Shown here piece by piece: positions 1 to 6,560 of a stretch of 16,121 nucleotides of DNA. The stretch is from contig JAEOSL010000081.1 of NCBI GenBank assembly GCA_016840385.1, positions 1-16,121 on the forward strand, in the 5' to 3' direction. The notes under the pieces are model-generated. The model had not been told where the DNA came from and made no database searches. It saw only the letters and a program-made list of their open reading frames with translations. Each line of letters begins with the position of its first letter. The first letter of the stretch is position 1. Origin of the DNA: Candidatus Thorarchaeota archaeon (GTDB taxonomy: Archaea; Asgardarchaeota; Thorarchaeia; Thorarchaeales; Thorarchaeaceae). The position numbers and the translations under genes were made by a program.

Positions 1-85
1 CTCGTTGTGATGGTCTGTGTAATGTACCGTCGTAGGTAATAGAATAAACTGGCCGTTGGAGTCTGATCTTCGGATTGGACTTCAA
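1..85 (-). CDS. Possible start of a downstream gene, cut by the window edge
   Basis: On the minus strand a TTG at 85-83 opens a frame with no stop to the left edge (28 codons), 18 nt downstream of the phosphatase-fold gene. A weak AGG lies 3-4 nt before the TTG. A second frame is also open here, so coding is not proven. I recognise no family. It would be co-directional with the upstream minus-strand gene. Confidence 0.2.
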   Translation of the reverse strand, partial: MKSNPKIRLQRPVYSITYDGTLHRPSQR

Positions 86-103
86 TTGCCTGCAGTTTTT
101 TTT

Positions 104-760
104 TCAGTCAAACAGTTTTTCTGGCAACCACTCTGATACACAAGATGGTTCACTGAGAAAGCTATTCTCTGGGGGCATTGTCAAAGTCCATCCCGTCTTT
201 GCGTACTCATATGTTGCGCAGGATGCAAAACCCGTCGATGTCCATTCAGTACTATTCAGGAGGGCTGCTGTTACAAGTGAATGAAATAGACAGGACATAA
301 TCGGATCACAAACTACCGCAACACTGTCATCGGGATGTTTCCGTCCGATATCATTCATACAGGTTCCAAATCTCTCCTTGGCATCTTCTAAGGATTCACC
401 TTTGCCGAAGTTGTATGTAAGGTCATTCCATAGAGCTGTGAGTACTTCTTTTAGCTGTTCCTCATCTTCCCAAGAAACCCCAAGCTTGAATCCATCAAGA
501 CACTTTTTTTTGTAAAGACGTACATCAAATTCTTTGGAGAGTATTTTTGCTGTTTCATGGTCTCCACTTGATGTTGAAGTATAGATCTTCCTAACTCCGC
601 CTATGAGCCGTGAACTCGCAAGTTCAAGAATCTGATTCTGCCCTCTCTCAGTAAGCTTCCCAGAATCTTCTCGAATGGTTTCACCAGATGTGATAACGTA
701 GATTAGAGTTCTCGGTTCTAATCTTGAGCCCATTTCTCTCTCTTGGACGTACTCAAACAT
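104..760 (-). CDS. Histidine-phosphatase-fold protein, probably catalytically inactive
   Basis: 218 aa. The order of motifs is that of the histidine phosphatase (phosphoglycerate mutase-like) superfamily: an N-terminal strand with SGET (25-28) followed by LTERGQNQ (36-43), a YTS...ETAKIL segment (60-73), GESLEDAKERF (121-131) and a late strand VAVVCDP (147-153). Active members carry RHG in the first motif, an Arg before the TA dipeptide, and a second catalytic His in a SHG motif. Here these are TSG (24-26), Gly66 and CDP (151-153), so both histidines and both arginines are missing. What is seen is a fold-like pattern with no catalytic centre; that it is a binding or regulatory pseudoenzyme is inference. 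The start at 760 is favoured by GAGGCGG 8 nt upstream and a TATA-like box near 800; Met10 is an alternative. Confidence 0.72.
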   Translation of the reverse strand: MFEYVQEREMGSRLEPRTLIYVITSGETIREDSGKLTERGQNQILELASSRLIGGVRKIYTSTSSGDHETAKILSKEFDVRLYKKKCLDGFKLGVSWEDEEQLKEVLTALWNDLTYNFGKGESLEDAKERFGTCMNDIGRKHPDDSVAVVCDPIMSCLFHSLVTAALLNSTEWTSTGFASCATYEYAKTGWTLTMPPENSFLSEPSCVSEWLPEKLFD

Positions 761-795
761 TTGTCTGACCGCCTCGTTCTGTTTGATATCTCTCC

Positions 796-804
796 TAATA
801 TATA
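796..804 (-). promoter_or_regulatory. TATA-like box for the phosphatase-fold gene
   Basis: TATATATTA on the minus strand. A start site about 25 nt downstream (near 775) would give a short leader of about 15 nt that still contains the GAGGCGG ribosome site (775-769) before the ATG at 760. It lies in the 64-nt gap after the DUF7064 gene, so this gene may be transcribed separately. Confidence 0.5.
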
Positions 805-824
805 CAGGTGTGATACGTTATCAA

Positions 825-1787
825 CTACTTTGCTCTTCTCAGAACTTCGTAGGAACCATATCCTCCTTTTCGATCATCCAGTTGAAATGACCCAAATGAC
901 TGAATCAGGTACGAAACATTGCCCTTTTCATCTCTAAATGGAACTGGGATGATTGGACCTGGTGTTGCTTTGAGTTTGTATTTCTGACCTTTCTTATCAA
1001 CAATTTCGAGTTCCGTGGTAAGCGGGAATATTCCATTATCTTGGTATGAATGATCTACGAGTTTGATTGTTTCAATTGGAATGTTCTCACCATCTCTGTA
1101 GATGAATCCTCCAGAACCTATACGTCCGTCATCTAGCACGACAGCTGCTGGATTAAGTGCAAGATTCTCATCAAACCAAATAACGAAGTAGAACCAGTTG
1201 CCTATTCCTGTCCAATCTCTGATCCCATGAGTATGGTCTCGCTGTCCGATGCATTGGTCAACATTGTAAGTTTGTTCGCCAACTGCAACAGTTCCAGATA
1301 CCTTACCGATTTGTTCCCAATGAACATCACCAGTCTTCTTTCCAATCTCAAGAGATTCGGGAGTCATGTGTTCACTGTATTCATAGGTTTCATTATGAGC
1401 TTCATATTTCAAATCGATTTTTCCACCAACAAGGTCGTTGATGACCTCTGGATTTTCCTTTACCTTCGCAAAATCCTCTGGGTTGTTGAAAATAAGCATG
1501 GGTCCTTCAAAGGAGTAATGCCATTTTCCATCTTCGATGCATTTGTGCTCGACATTCTCGACCTTCAATGAATTGGGATAGTGACCTGTATCATCGTTTG
1601 CATGAAAAGATCCAATCGAACCATCAGGAAGAAAGAGGAAGAAGAATGTCATTCCTTCTTTCTTGTTGGGTTTGAAACCAACTCGGCTCATCCCGCCCAC
1701 TTTGTTATCCTTGTCATAGAAGATGAAGTAATAGCTTTCATTCCATTCTTCAGCATTTGATGTAGGTCTATGTGTGATCGGTTCCAT
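825..1787 (-). CDS. DUF7064/DUF7065 (AttH/CrtC-like) family protein
   Basis: 320 aa, no signal peptide or membrane segment. The signature GQRDHTHGIRDW (181-192) follows WEQIGKVSGTVAVG (157-170). This matches the pattern of the DUF7065/DUF7064 pair, a lipocalin-like double beta-barrel fold related to AttH and hydroxyneurosporene synthase (CrtC). In related families the conserved RDHxxGxRDW strand lines the central cavity; substrates are mostly unknown. The rest is beta-rich with many aromatic residues. The ATG at 1787 begins 6 nt after the stop of the dikinase gene, so the two are almost surely co-transcribed and should share a pathway. Handling of a hydrophobic or phosphorylated small molecule is inference only. 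The ribosome site is weak (GAAGAAAC), as expected for a translationally coupled second gene. Confidence 0.75.
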   Translation of the reverse strand: MEPITHRPTSNAEEWNESYYFIFYDKDNKVGGMSRVGFKPNKKEGMTFFFLFLPDGSIGSFHANDDTGHYPNSLKVENVEHKCIEDGKWHYSFEGPMLIFNNPEDFAKVKENPEVINDLVGGKIDLKYEAHNETYEYSEHMTPESLEIGKKTGDVHWEQIGKVSGTVAVGEQTYNVDQCIGQRDHTHGIRDWTGIGNWFYFVIWFDENLALNPAAVVLDDGRIGSGGFIYRDGENIPIETIKLVDHSYQDNGIFPLTTELEIVDKKGQKYKLKATPGPIIPVPFRDEKGNVSYLIQSFGSFQLDDRKGGYGSYEVLRRAK

Positions 1788-1793
1788 GTTTCT

Positions 1794-4481
1794 TCAATCC
1801 GATTCGTGAAGTACTACAACTCCTTTGTTTCCATCAATGGTCACTCTCTGACCTGTTTTGAATTCTCTACATGCATTCCGAATATTAGTGACAGCGGGGA
1901 TTCCAAACTCACGGGATACTACAGCGCCATGAGATAGTACTCCTCCTGATTCAGTGATGAGACCGCCTATCTTTGAAAACACTGGAGTCCACCCAGGGTC
2001 TGTTCTTGATACTACAAGTATATCTCCAGCTCTCACCTTTGGAATATCTGCAATTGTATCAAGTATACGAACGGTTCCTGTTATTATTCCTTGACTTGCG
2101 GGGATTCCTACATATCCTTCTGCTGATTCGGGAAGTGGATCATCAAACTCCCTTGAACCCACCATGAATTTAGGAGGAAGTAAGTTCTCGTTCTTTAGAA
2201 ACTCATCCTTTCTTTCCTTTACAAGAGCTCGGATATCCTCTTGTTCTGGAAAGTCCTCAATTCCACCACGAACGATTTTCCTTAGCTCTCTACGTCTAAG
2301 GAAGAAAACATCAATCTCATCTTCAATTAATCCCGTTTCTTTTAGACGACGGCCAATCTCAAGAAACACCTTGCGATTCCTTGTAATCCACTTGTCTAAG
2401 TTGAATCTCTGGTTCTCTCGGAAACCTATGTAGGTTCTTGCCATTCCCAGAATCATTGAAAACAATATCCACTTGATGGGACCATATCTCTGTCCGCGAA
2501 TGTGCTTCTCAACTAAGGTTTCTGCTTTGATTCTCTTCCTTGCCAAGGACGCTTCAGATTTGGCGAGGTCTCTCATTCCTTCTATTACTAGTGGTTTGAG
2601 TGCATCAATGACATATTCAGGAGCATCTCTCCATCGCGGATAATAGACTTCTCTCGTAAAACCACGGTCTCCAAAGTCATCTAGAAATCCGTTGAATTTT
2701 TTGAAGAATGATTGTACAGCTGGTGAATCACTCTCCATAAGGGCAAGATATACATCAGTAGAAGGAAGATCTGTGAATATCTTCTTCACTGCTTCATCTT
2801 TAGTTCCGTGAATTGCTAGATCGAAGATTCTGTTGTTTGTTTCAGTTGTTTTGTGCTCCAACCCTGACAAGAGAATTGGATACATTATACTCCCAGCTTC
2901 ATCACCCAGCCATCGCCTGCAGAGGTAATTCGTAATGAGATTCATCCCCAAGGTATGAACTGGTAGACCATAGCGCACCATTCTGAAGTGCTTCATCATC
3001 ACCTTGTCAAGTTCATCCGCAAGTCCCATGAGGCCCGCTACAGATTCATGTTGAGTCGCATGACTCAAATCCGTGTCGAATTTCGTACAATATGGGTTGA
3101 AGATTTCTTCAGTCCATTTTGTATAAGCATCATTGGTCTTGGTCATACCCCCATCGCCGTCTAGAAGCATGATTCTAATTTCTGACATGATTCTTGTTTT
3201 GAGAGCGAAAGGAAGTTCTCTCATTGTGTCTTTTCCAAATGGTCCTTTTCCTTCAGGGAAGTAATTCAATACATCTTCTGACCGAATGAAAGGTGGCATC
3301 TCATTTACTACTTTAGTACGTAAGACTTCTAGGTTGAAGTATACATGCGCTTTGTGGAGTTTGAGCAACTCTTTTGGTGTGTCTTTGTAACCCATAATTT
3401 CATTGGTTTCGATATTTACAATGTACGTTATCTGATCTCCAAGCAGATCATAGAATAATGGAGTCACTGGATCATTCCAGTAATCGTCTGCATATCCTCT
3501 TGTCCAAAAGACTTCATCTTCTTCTTCATCTTGTTTTAGCCCGACAGTGATTGGACGTGATTGCAAAATGTGAAACTTACCATCTCTGTCTAATGCCCAC
3601 TCAATATCTTGAGGAGATTGAAAGAGGTCCTCGATTGATTTTCCTATTTCAGAGAGTTCGAGAATCTCATTATCTTCGAGGGAAGATTGTTGCCGTTTCT
3701 CAAATGAAACACCCGATTCCTTGATTCCGTTTCCTGCAGTGTTTCTGATTATAATCGTGTCTTTGGTTCCAATTTCTTTACTCACCAGAGAGAATCCCGT
3801 TCGCTCTTCATTCTTTGCTACAACATATCTATCAGGAACCACCTGTCCTGAAACAACTGATTCTCCTAATCCAAAATTCGATTCAATCATCATTTCATCT
3901 TGGTTTCGAGAAATTGGATTTTGTGTGAACATAACTCCCGCACATCTAGCATCTGCCATAGCTTGAACAACAACTGCTACCTGTACTTGGTCATGAGGAA
4001 TATTGTTCTCTTCTCTGTAAGCAACTGCTCTAGTTGTCCACATTGACCCAAAGCAGCTCTTGATGTGTTCTAGCACATCAGCAATCCCCTCAATATTGAG
4101 TGATGTATCATATTGACCTGCAAAGGATGCATCAGGTAGGTCTTCAGCTGTTGCTGAGGATCTAATCGCTACTCTGTCCAGATTTTGTTGTTGATACATC
4201 CCCGTAACAATATCAACGACCTCTTGAGGGAGTGTAGCCCTTGTGATGTACGCTCTCATTGTTTCAGTTGCTTTCCTCAACTCAGCAGTATCTTCATGAT
4301 CCAAATCCCATAGGTGACTCTTCGCAAGATTCTCAAGTTCATTTGCTACAATGAATTTTGAGTATGCCTCTGTTGTAACAACAAACCCCTTCGGAACTGT
4401 AAAACCTGCGTTAATTAAAACAGTTAGATTAGAGGCTTTTCCGCCAGTCATTGATTTTGTAGATTCGTCAATGAGATTCAA
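1794..4481 (-). CDS. PEP/pyruvate dikinase-like phosphotransferase (rifampin phosphotransferase-like)
   Basis: 895 aa from the TTG at 4481. Domains in order: an ATP-grasp PPDK_N domain (about 10-315) with GGKASNL (13-19), RSSATAEDLPDASFAGQ (107-123), FGLGESVVSG (203-212), DIEW (292-295) and QSRP (307-310); a long substrate-type middle domain (about 320-790); and a C-terminal phosphohistidine swivel domain with GGVLSHGAVVSREFGIPAV, putative phospho-His at residue 851. There is no PEP-binding TIM barrel, so this is not PEP synthase or PPDK. The order ATP-grasp, middle, His matches rifampin phosphotransferase (about 865 aa), which splits ATP to AMP and phosphate while phosphorylating a small molecule. 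Substrate here is unknown. Homology to the family appears to continue upstream of the TTG (KPLVIEL), and a perfect AGGAGG (4522-4517) sits 8 nt before an ATA at 4508, so the real protein is probably about 9 residues longer. Confidence 0.88.
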   Translation of the reverse strand: MNLIDESTKSMTGGKASNLTVLINAGFTVPKGFVVTTEAYSKFIVANELENLAKSHLWDLDHEDTAELRKATETMRAYITRATLPQEVVDIVTGMYQQQNLDRVAIRSSATAEDLPDASFAGQYDTSLNIEGIADVLEHIKSCFGSMWTTRAVAYREENNIPHDQVQVAVVVQAMADARCAGVMFTQNPISRNQDEMMIESNFGLGESVVSGQVVPDRYVVAKNEERTGFSLVSKEIGTKDTIIIRNTAGNGIKESGVSFEKRQQSSLEDNEILELSEIGKSIEDLFQSPQDIEWALDRDGKFHILQSRPITVGLKQDEEEDEVFWTRGYADDYWNDPVTPLFYDLLGDQITYIVNIETNEIMGYKDTPKELLKLHKAHVYFNLEVLRTKVVNEMPPFIRSEDVLNYFPEGKGPFGKDTMRELPFALKTRIMSEIRIMLLDGDGGMTKTNDAYTKWTEEIFNPYCTKFDTDLSHATQHESVAGLMGLADELDKVMMKHFRMVRYGLPVHTLGMNLITNYLCRRWLGDEAGSIMYPILLSGLEHKTTETNNRIFDLAIHGTKDEAVKKIFTDLPSTDVYLALMESDSPAVQSFFKKFNGFLDDFGDRGFTREVYYPRWRDAPEYVIDALKPLVIEGMRDLAKSEASLARKRIKAETLVEKHIRGQRYGPIKWILFSMILGMARTYIGFRENQRFNLDKWITRNRKVFLEIGRRLKETGLIEDEIDVFFLRRRELRKIVRGGIEDFPEQEDIRALVKERKDEFLKNENLLPPKFMVGSREFDDPLPESAEGYVGIPASQGIITGTVRILDTIADIPKVRAGDILVVSRTDPGWTPVFSKIGGLITESGGVLSHGAVVSREFGIPAVTNIRNACREFKTGQRVTIDGNKGVVVLHESD

Positions 4482-4516
4482 CTCAATAACGAGTGGTTTA
4501 TCGGATATTTTTGGAA

Positions 4517-4522
4517 CCTCCT
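4517..4522 (-). promoter_or_regulatory. Shine-Dalgarno AGGAGG pointing to an ATA codon
   Basis: AGGAGG is followed by 8 nt and then ATA (4508-4506), in frame with the dikinase gene. The nearest standard start, TTG at 4481, is 35 nt from the motif. No in-frame ATG or GTG lies between the upstream stop (TAG, 4559-4557) and the TTG. Confidence 0.5.
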
Positions 4523-4635
4523 TTGATAGGATTGCCAGTTCGTGGGTCGCATCAAACTATGCTAAAGAGGTTTCGATGTTAATTCTGTAAGGTTCTTTAG
4601 GGCTCGTGTACGAGAAGTTACTGGGATTGACTTGA

Positions 4636-5319
4636 ATGCGAATCATGCCTGACAAAATGAACAAGCTGGATGGTAAAGTCTGCTTCATCTGTGGAAAATA
4701 CTTATTGAACTACTCTGAGAAAGACATGGTTTATCTCAAGGTTCACACTGGGTCATCACGAAAAGCAAAGCCAGACATGTATCACCTATTTGCCTGTCCA
4801 AATTGCAACAAAATGGCCCATAAACGATGTTGGTATGATGTTGCTGAAAGAAAAATCAAGAAGGGCTGGTTTGGTAAAACCGAATACATTCTAACATGTC
4901 CCAGTTGTGGAACTGATCTTTCATCAAAGAGGGAAAAGAAAGGAGATTGGAAACGCGGATATGAACTACCAGGGCATCCTGATTCAGAAATTCTTGAACT
5001 TCATGTTAAAGATGTAATGACTTGGAAGGCGGGTTCAATCTTCGGAAAGATTGGTCGTGCTATTGACAATTTCTTCAAAGCTGTTGGACTTGGATCACTT
5101 ACTGATCCTGAACGAAATGCAGTTGTTCGAGCTGCAGCTAATGTCGGAAAGACAATTCAGGATGTAGCTGAAAAAGTCTTCAAGATTAAACTTACACCAG
5201 AGCAACGTGCAGAACTGAAGGAACTCCGTTGTCAAAATTGCGACGCACCACTACCATTGCCTGGAGAATTTGATAATGCCGTCGTTTGTGCACATTGTGG
5301 AACTGCACACCTACTCTAA
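4636..5319 (+). CDS. C4HC3 (RING/PHD-like) zinc-finger protein with C-terminal zinc ribbon
   Basis: 227 aa. Four metal-ligand pairs: C16/C19, C54/C57, H62/C65 and C88/C91, spaced C-x2-C-x34-C-x2-C-x4-H-x2-C-x22-C-x2-C. This is the cross-brace order of PHD, RINGv and similar fingers, with a Trp just after the HxxC pair. A basic linker follows, then an amphipathic helical region (about 120-190) and a second finger C199/C202...C218/C221 of zinc-ribbon type. No membrane segment. The family is not recognised; whether it acts in ubiquitin-like conjugation, nucleic-acid binding or protein binding cannot be told. Met1, Met4 and Met8 are all possible starts and none has a strong ribosome site. It is divergent from the dikinase gene across about 150 nt. 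Confidence 0.75.
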   Translation: MRIMPDKMNKLDGKVCFICGKYLLNYSEKDMVYLKVHTGSSRKAKPDMYHLFACPNCNKMAHKRCWYDVAERKIKKGWFGKTEYILTCPSCGTDLSSKREKKGDWKRGYELPGHPDSEILELHVKDVMTWKAGSIFGKIGRAIDNFFKAVGLGSLTDPERNAVVRAAANVGKTIQDVAEKVFKIKLTPEQRAELKELRCQNCDAPLPLPGEFDNAVVCAHCGTAHLL

Positions 5320-5340
5320 TCACACATGAACTCGCCCGAG

Positions 5341-5350
5341 ATTTATTAAT
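5341..5350 (+). promoter_or_regulatory. TATA-like box for the small unknown gene
   Basis: ATTTATTAAT. A start site about 25 nt downstream falls near 5370, after the first ATG at 5351. This supports the ATG at 5405 as the real start. Confidence 0.45.
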
Positions 5351-5404
5351 ATGCACGCATTAGTCAAATTAGAAGAACTAGCCAGTTGGAGGCCTATAAT
5401 TCGA

Positions 5405-5707
5405 ATGCCAATCTACCTCGAGTATAACGAGTCAACATCTCAATTCTTTGAGACTACACGAAATGCTGCTGATGATACTATTCTTCTAGCGATTGACGAA
5501 AGCCAGAAGAAGCTCGTCATGACAGTTCCATCAGGAATTGGAATGATTGCAAAACGTTCTGCTGAACGCCAAGCACGTGGGATTACCAAATCTGGATTCC
5601 TATGCAATGATGGTGCCCGTGCGGGCCGCGATCACGAGCTCGAAATCTTGGGTGAAGGTGGTCAGTTACCTGATCATCTCAGAGAGAGTCCACGAGAAGT
5701 TTACTAA
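5405..5707 (+). CDS. Small conserved-looking protein of unknown function
   Basis: 100 aa from the ATG at 5405; an ATG at 5351 would give 118 aa. The later start is preferred because GGAGG (5388-5392) precedes it and the TATA-like box lies directly on top of the earlier ATG. The protein begins with short beta-type segments (IYLEYN, DDTILLAID, KKLVMTVP), has a basic helix around AKRSAERQARG, and continues with ITKSGFLCNDGARAGRDHELEI, a beta-rich stretch with conserved-looking Gly and Asp residues. No membrane segment and no metal site (a single Cys). I do not recognise the family. It ends just before a strong hairpin terminator, so it is probably a single-gene transcript. Confidence 0.6.
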   Translation: MPIYLEYNESTSQFFETTRNAADDTILLAIDESQKKLVMTVPSGIGMIAKRSAERQARGITKSGFLCNDGARAGRDHELEILGEGGQLPDHLRESPREVY

Positions 5708-5725
5708 ACTGAAGTAGTATTCCCA

Positions 5726-5764
5726 GAGCCCCTCCGACGGGCTCATTTTCATTTTTTATTTTCA
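5726..5764 (+). terminator. Hairpin terminator after the small unknown gene
   Basis: GAGCCC (5726-5731), a 7-nt loop and GGGCTC (5739-5744), followed by a T-rich run to about 5764. The stem is perfect and starts 19 nt after the stop codon. Confidence 0.75.
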
Positions 5765-5807
5765 CATCTTTAGTGGGATTTCTAATAGCAAAAGCCCAAC
5801 AAGAAAG

Positions 5808-5815
5808 CTTATATC
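5808..5815 (+). promoter_or_regulatory. TATA-like box for the PRC-barrel gene
   Basis: CTTATATC. A start site near 5836 would leave a leader of about 11 nt before the ATG at 5847, containing GTGAT (5838-5842), part of the anti-16S consensus. This rejects the TTG at 5832 as start. Confidence 0.5.
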
Positions 5816-5846
5816 TTCACTATCGTGAACTTTGGATGTGATTTCA

Positions 5847-6518
5847 ATGATACAGTGTTGCAACATGAAGTACAGTGAAGTTAGAGGTAAAGACGTCATC
5901 GATGTTAACGGCGTAAAGGTCGGAGACGTCATCGATTGCATCTTTAACATTTCAGAAAGCAAGATTGACCTGAAGCACTTTGTGTTAGGAGGCGGAATGG
6001 TTGAGGAACTCCTCGAGTCAATTGGAGCTAGACCAGATATTGACCCAGTAGCTAATATCGCTGATGTTGATAGCATAACTGATAAGGTCTATCTCAAAGT
6101 AGACAAGGACTCCCTTTCCAAAAATATTGATCCTGGCATTTTTGGTGAATCAGACTTGAATTTCGGTCAACTTGGAAAACTCAAAATTGTCGATGCTGAT
6201 GGTCTCAAAATTGGCAATATCATAGACTTCTGGTTTGATACAGATAGTCAAATGTGGTTAATACTTGGAGGAGGTTTCTTCGAAGAATTTCTTGAGAAAA
6301 TACACGCACAACCTGATATTGATCTCTTAGTACCACTCCAATATATTGGTGAAATTACCAAAGACAAAATCACTTTGACCAAAACAAAATTCCAACTTGA
6401 ATCTACTTGTGAAAGTGAGTATGATAAGCAGAAGAAAGATTTGCTTGCTGCGAAAGCTTCAACAGAATCACAAGCAAGACTCAGATTAGGTCCTAGTTCA
6501 CGAATGCGACCGTTTTAG
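5847..6518 (+). CDS. Tandem PRC-barrel domain protein
   Basis: 223 aa from the ATG at 5847; the ATG at 5865 (MKYSEVRGKDV, a typical PRC-barrel beginning) is a good alternative giving 217 aa. Two related halves are visible: one with GKDVIDVNGVKVGDVIDCIF...LGGGMVEELLESIGARPDID, the other with GKLKIVDADGLKIGNIIDFWF...LGGGFFEEFLEKIHAQPDID. Each has the small beta-barrel pattern of PRC domains plus a shared helix and a PDID end, so the gene arose by internal duplication. PRC barrels occur in archaeal RNA-processing (RimM-like), photosynthetic and, in many archaea, CdvA/cell-division proteins. No CdvA coiled coil is seen here. The last 35 residues are charged and probably disordered. Function unknown; a scaffold or binding role is inferred. 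Confidence 0.8.
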   Translation: MIQCCNMKYSEVRGKDVIDVNGVKVGDVIDCIFNISESKIDLKHFVLGGGMVEELLESIGARPDIDPVANIADVDSITDKVYLKVDKDSLSKNIDPGIFGESDLNFGQLGKLKIVDADGLKIGNIIDFWFDTDSQMWLILGGGFFEEFLEKIHAQPDIDLLVPLQYIGEITKDKITLTKTKFQLESTCESEYDKQKKDLLAAKASTESQARLRLGPSSRMRPF

Positions 6519-6529
6519 ATGAGAGAATC

Positions 6530-6552
6530 GGGATTCCCGTGAGAGGAGTCCC
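6530..6552. terminator. Possible bidirectional hairpin between convergent genes
   Basis: GGGATTC (6530-6536) and GAGTCCC (6546-6552) can pair over 7 positions with one G-U pair and a 9-nt loop. It lies between the ends of the PRC-barrel gene and the oppositely oriented zinc-ribbon gene. There is no clear T-run, so termination is uncertain. Confidence 0.3.
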
Positions 6553-6560
6553 CTTCACTA

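Noticed and set aside
1794..4481. Annotation as PEP synthase (ppsA) or pyruvate phosphate dikinase
   Set aside because: The His domain is at the C-terminus and the PEP/pyruvate-binding TIM barrel is missing; the domain order fits rifampin phosphotransferase-like enzymes.
5832..5846. TTG start of the PRC-barrel gene at 5832
   Set aside because: It would lie at or before the predicted transcription start (near 5836), and better ATGs follow.
5762..6076. Minus-strand frame over the PRC-barrel gene start
   Set aside because: Antisense to the conserved first PRC domain; Ser/Thr/Leu-rich shadow.
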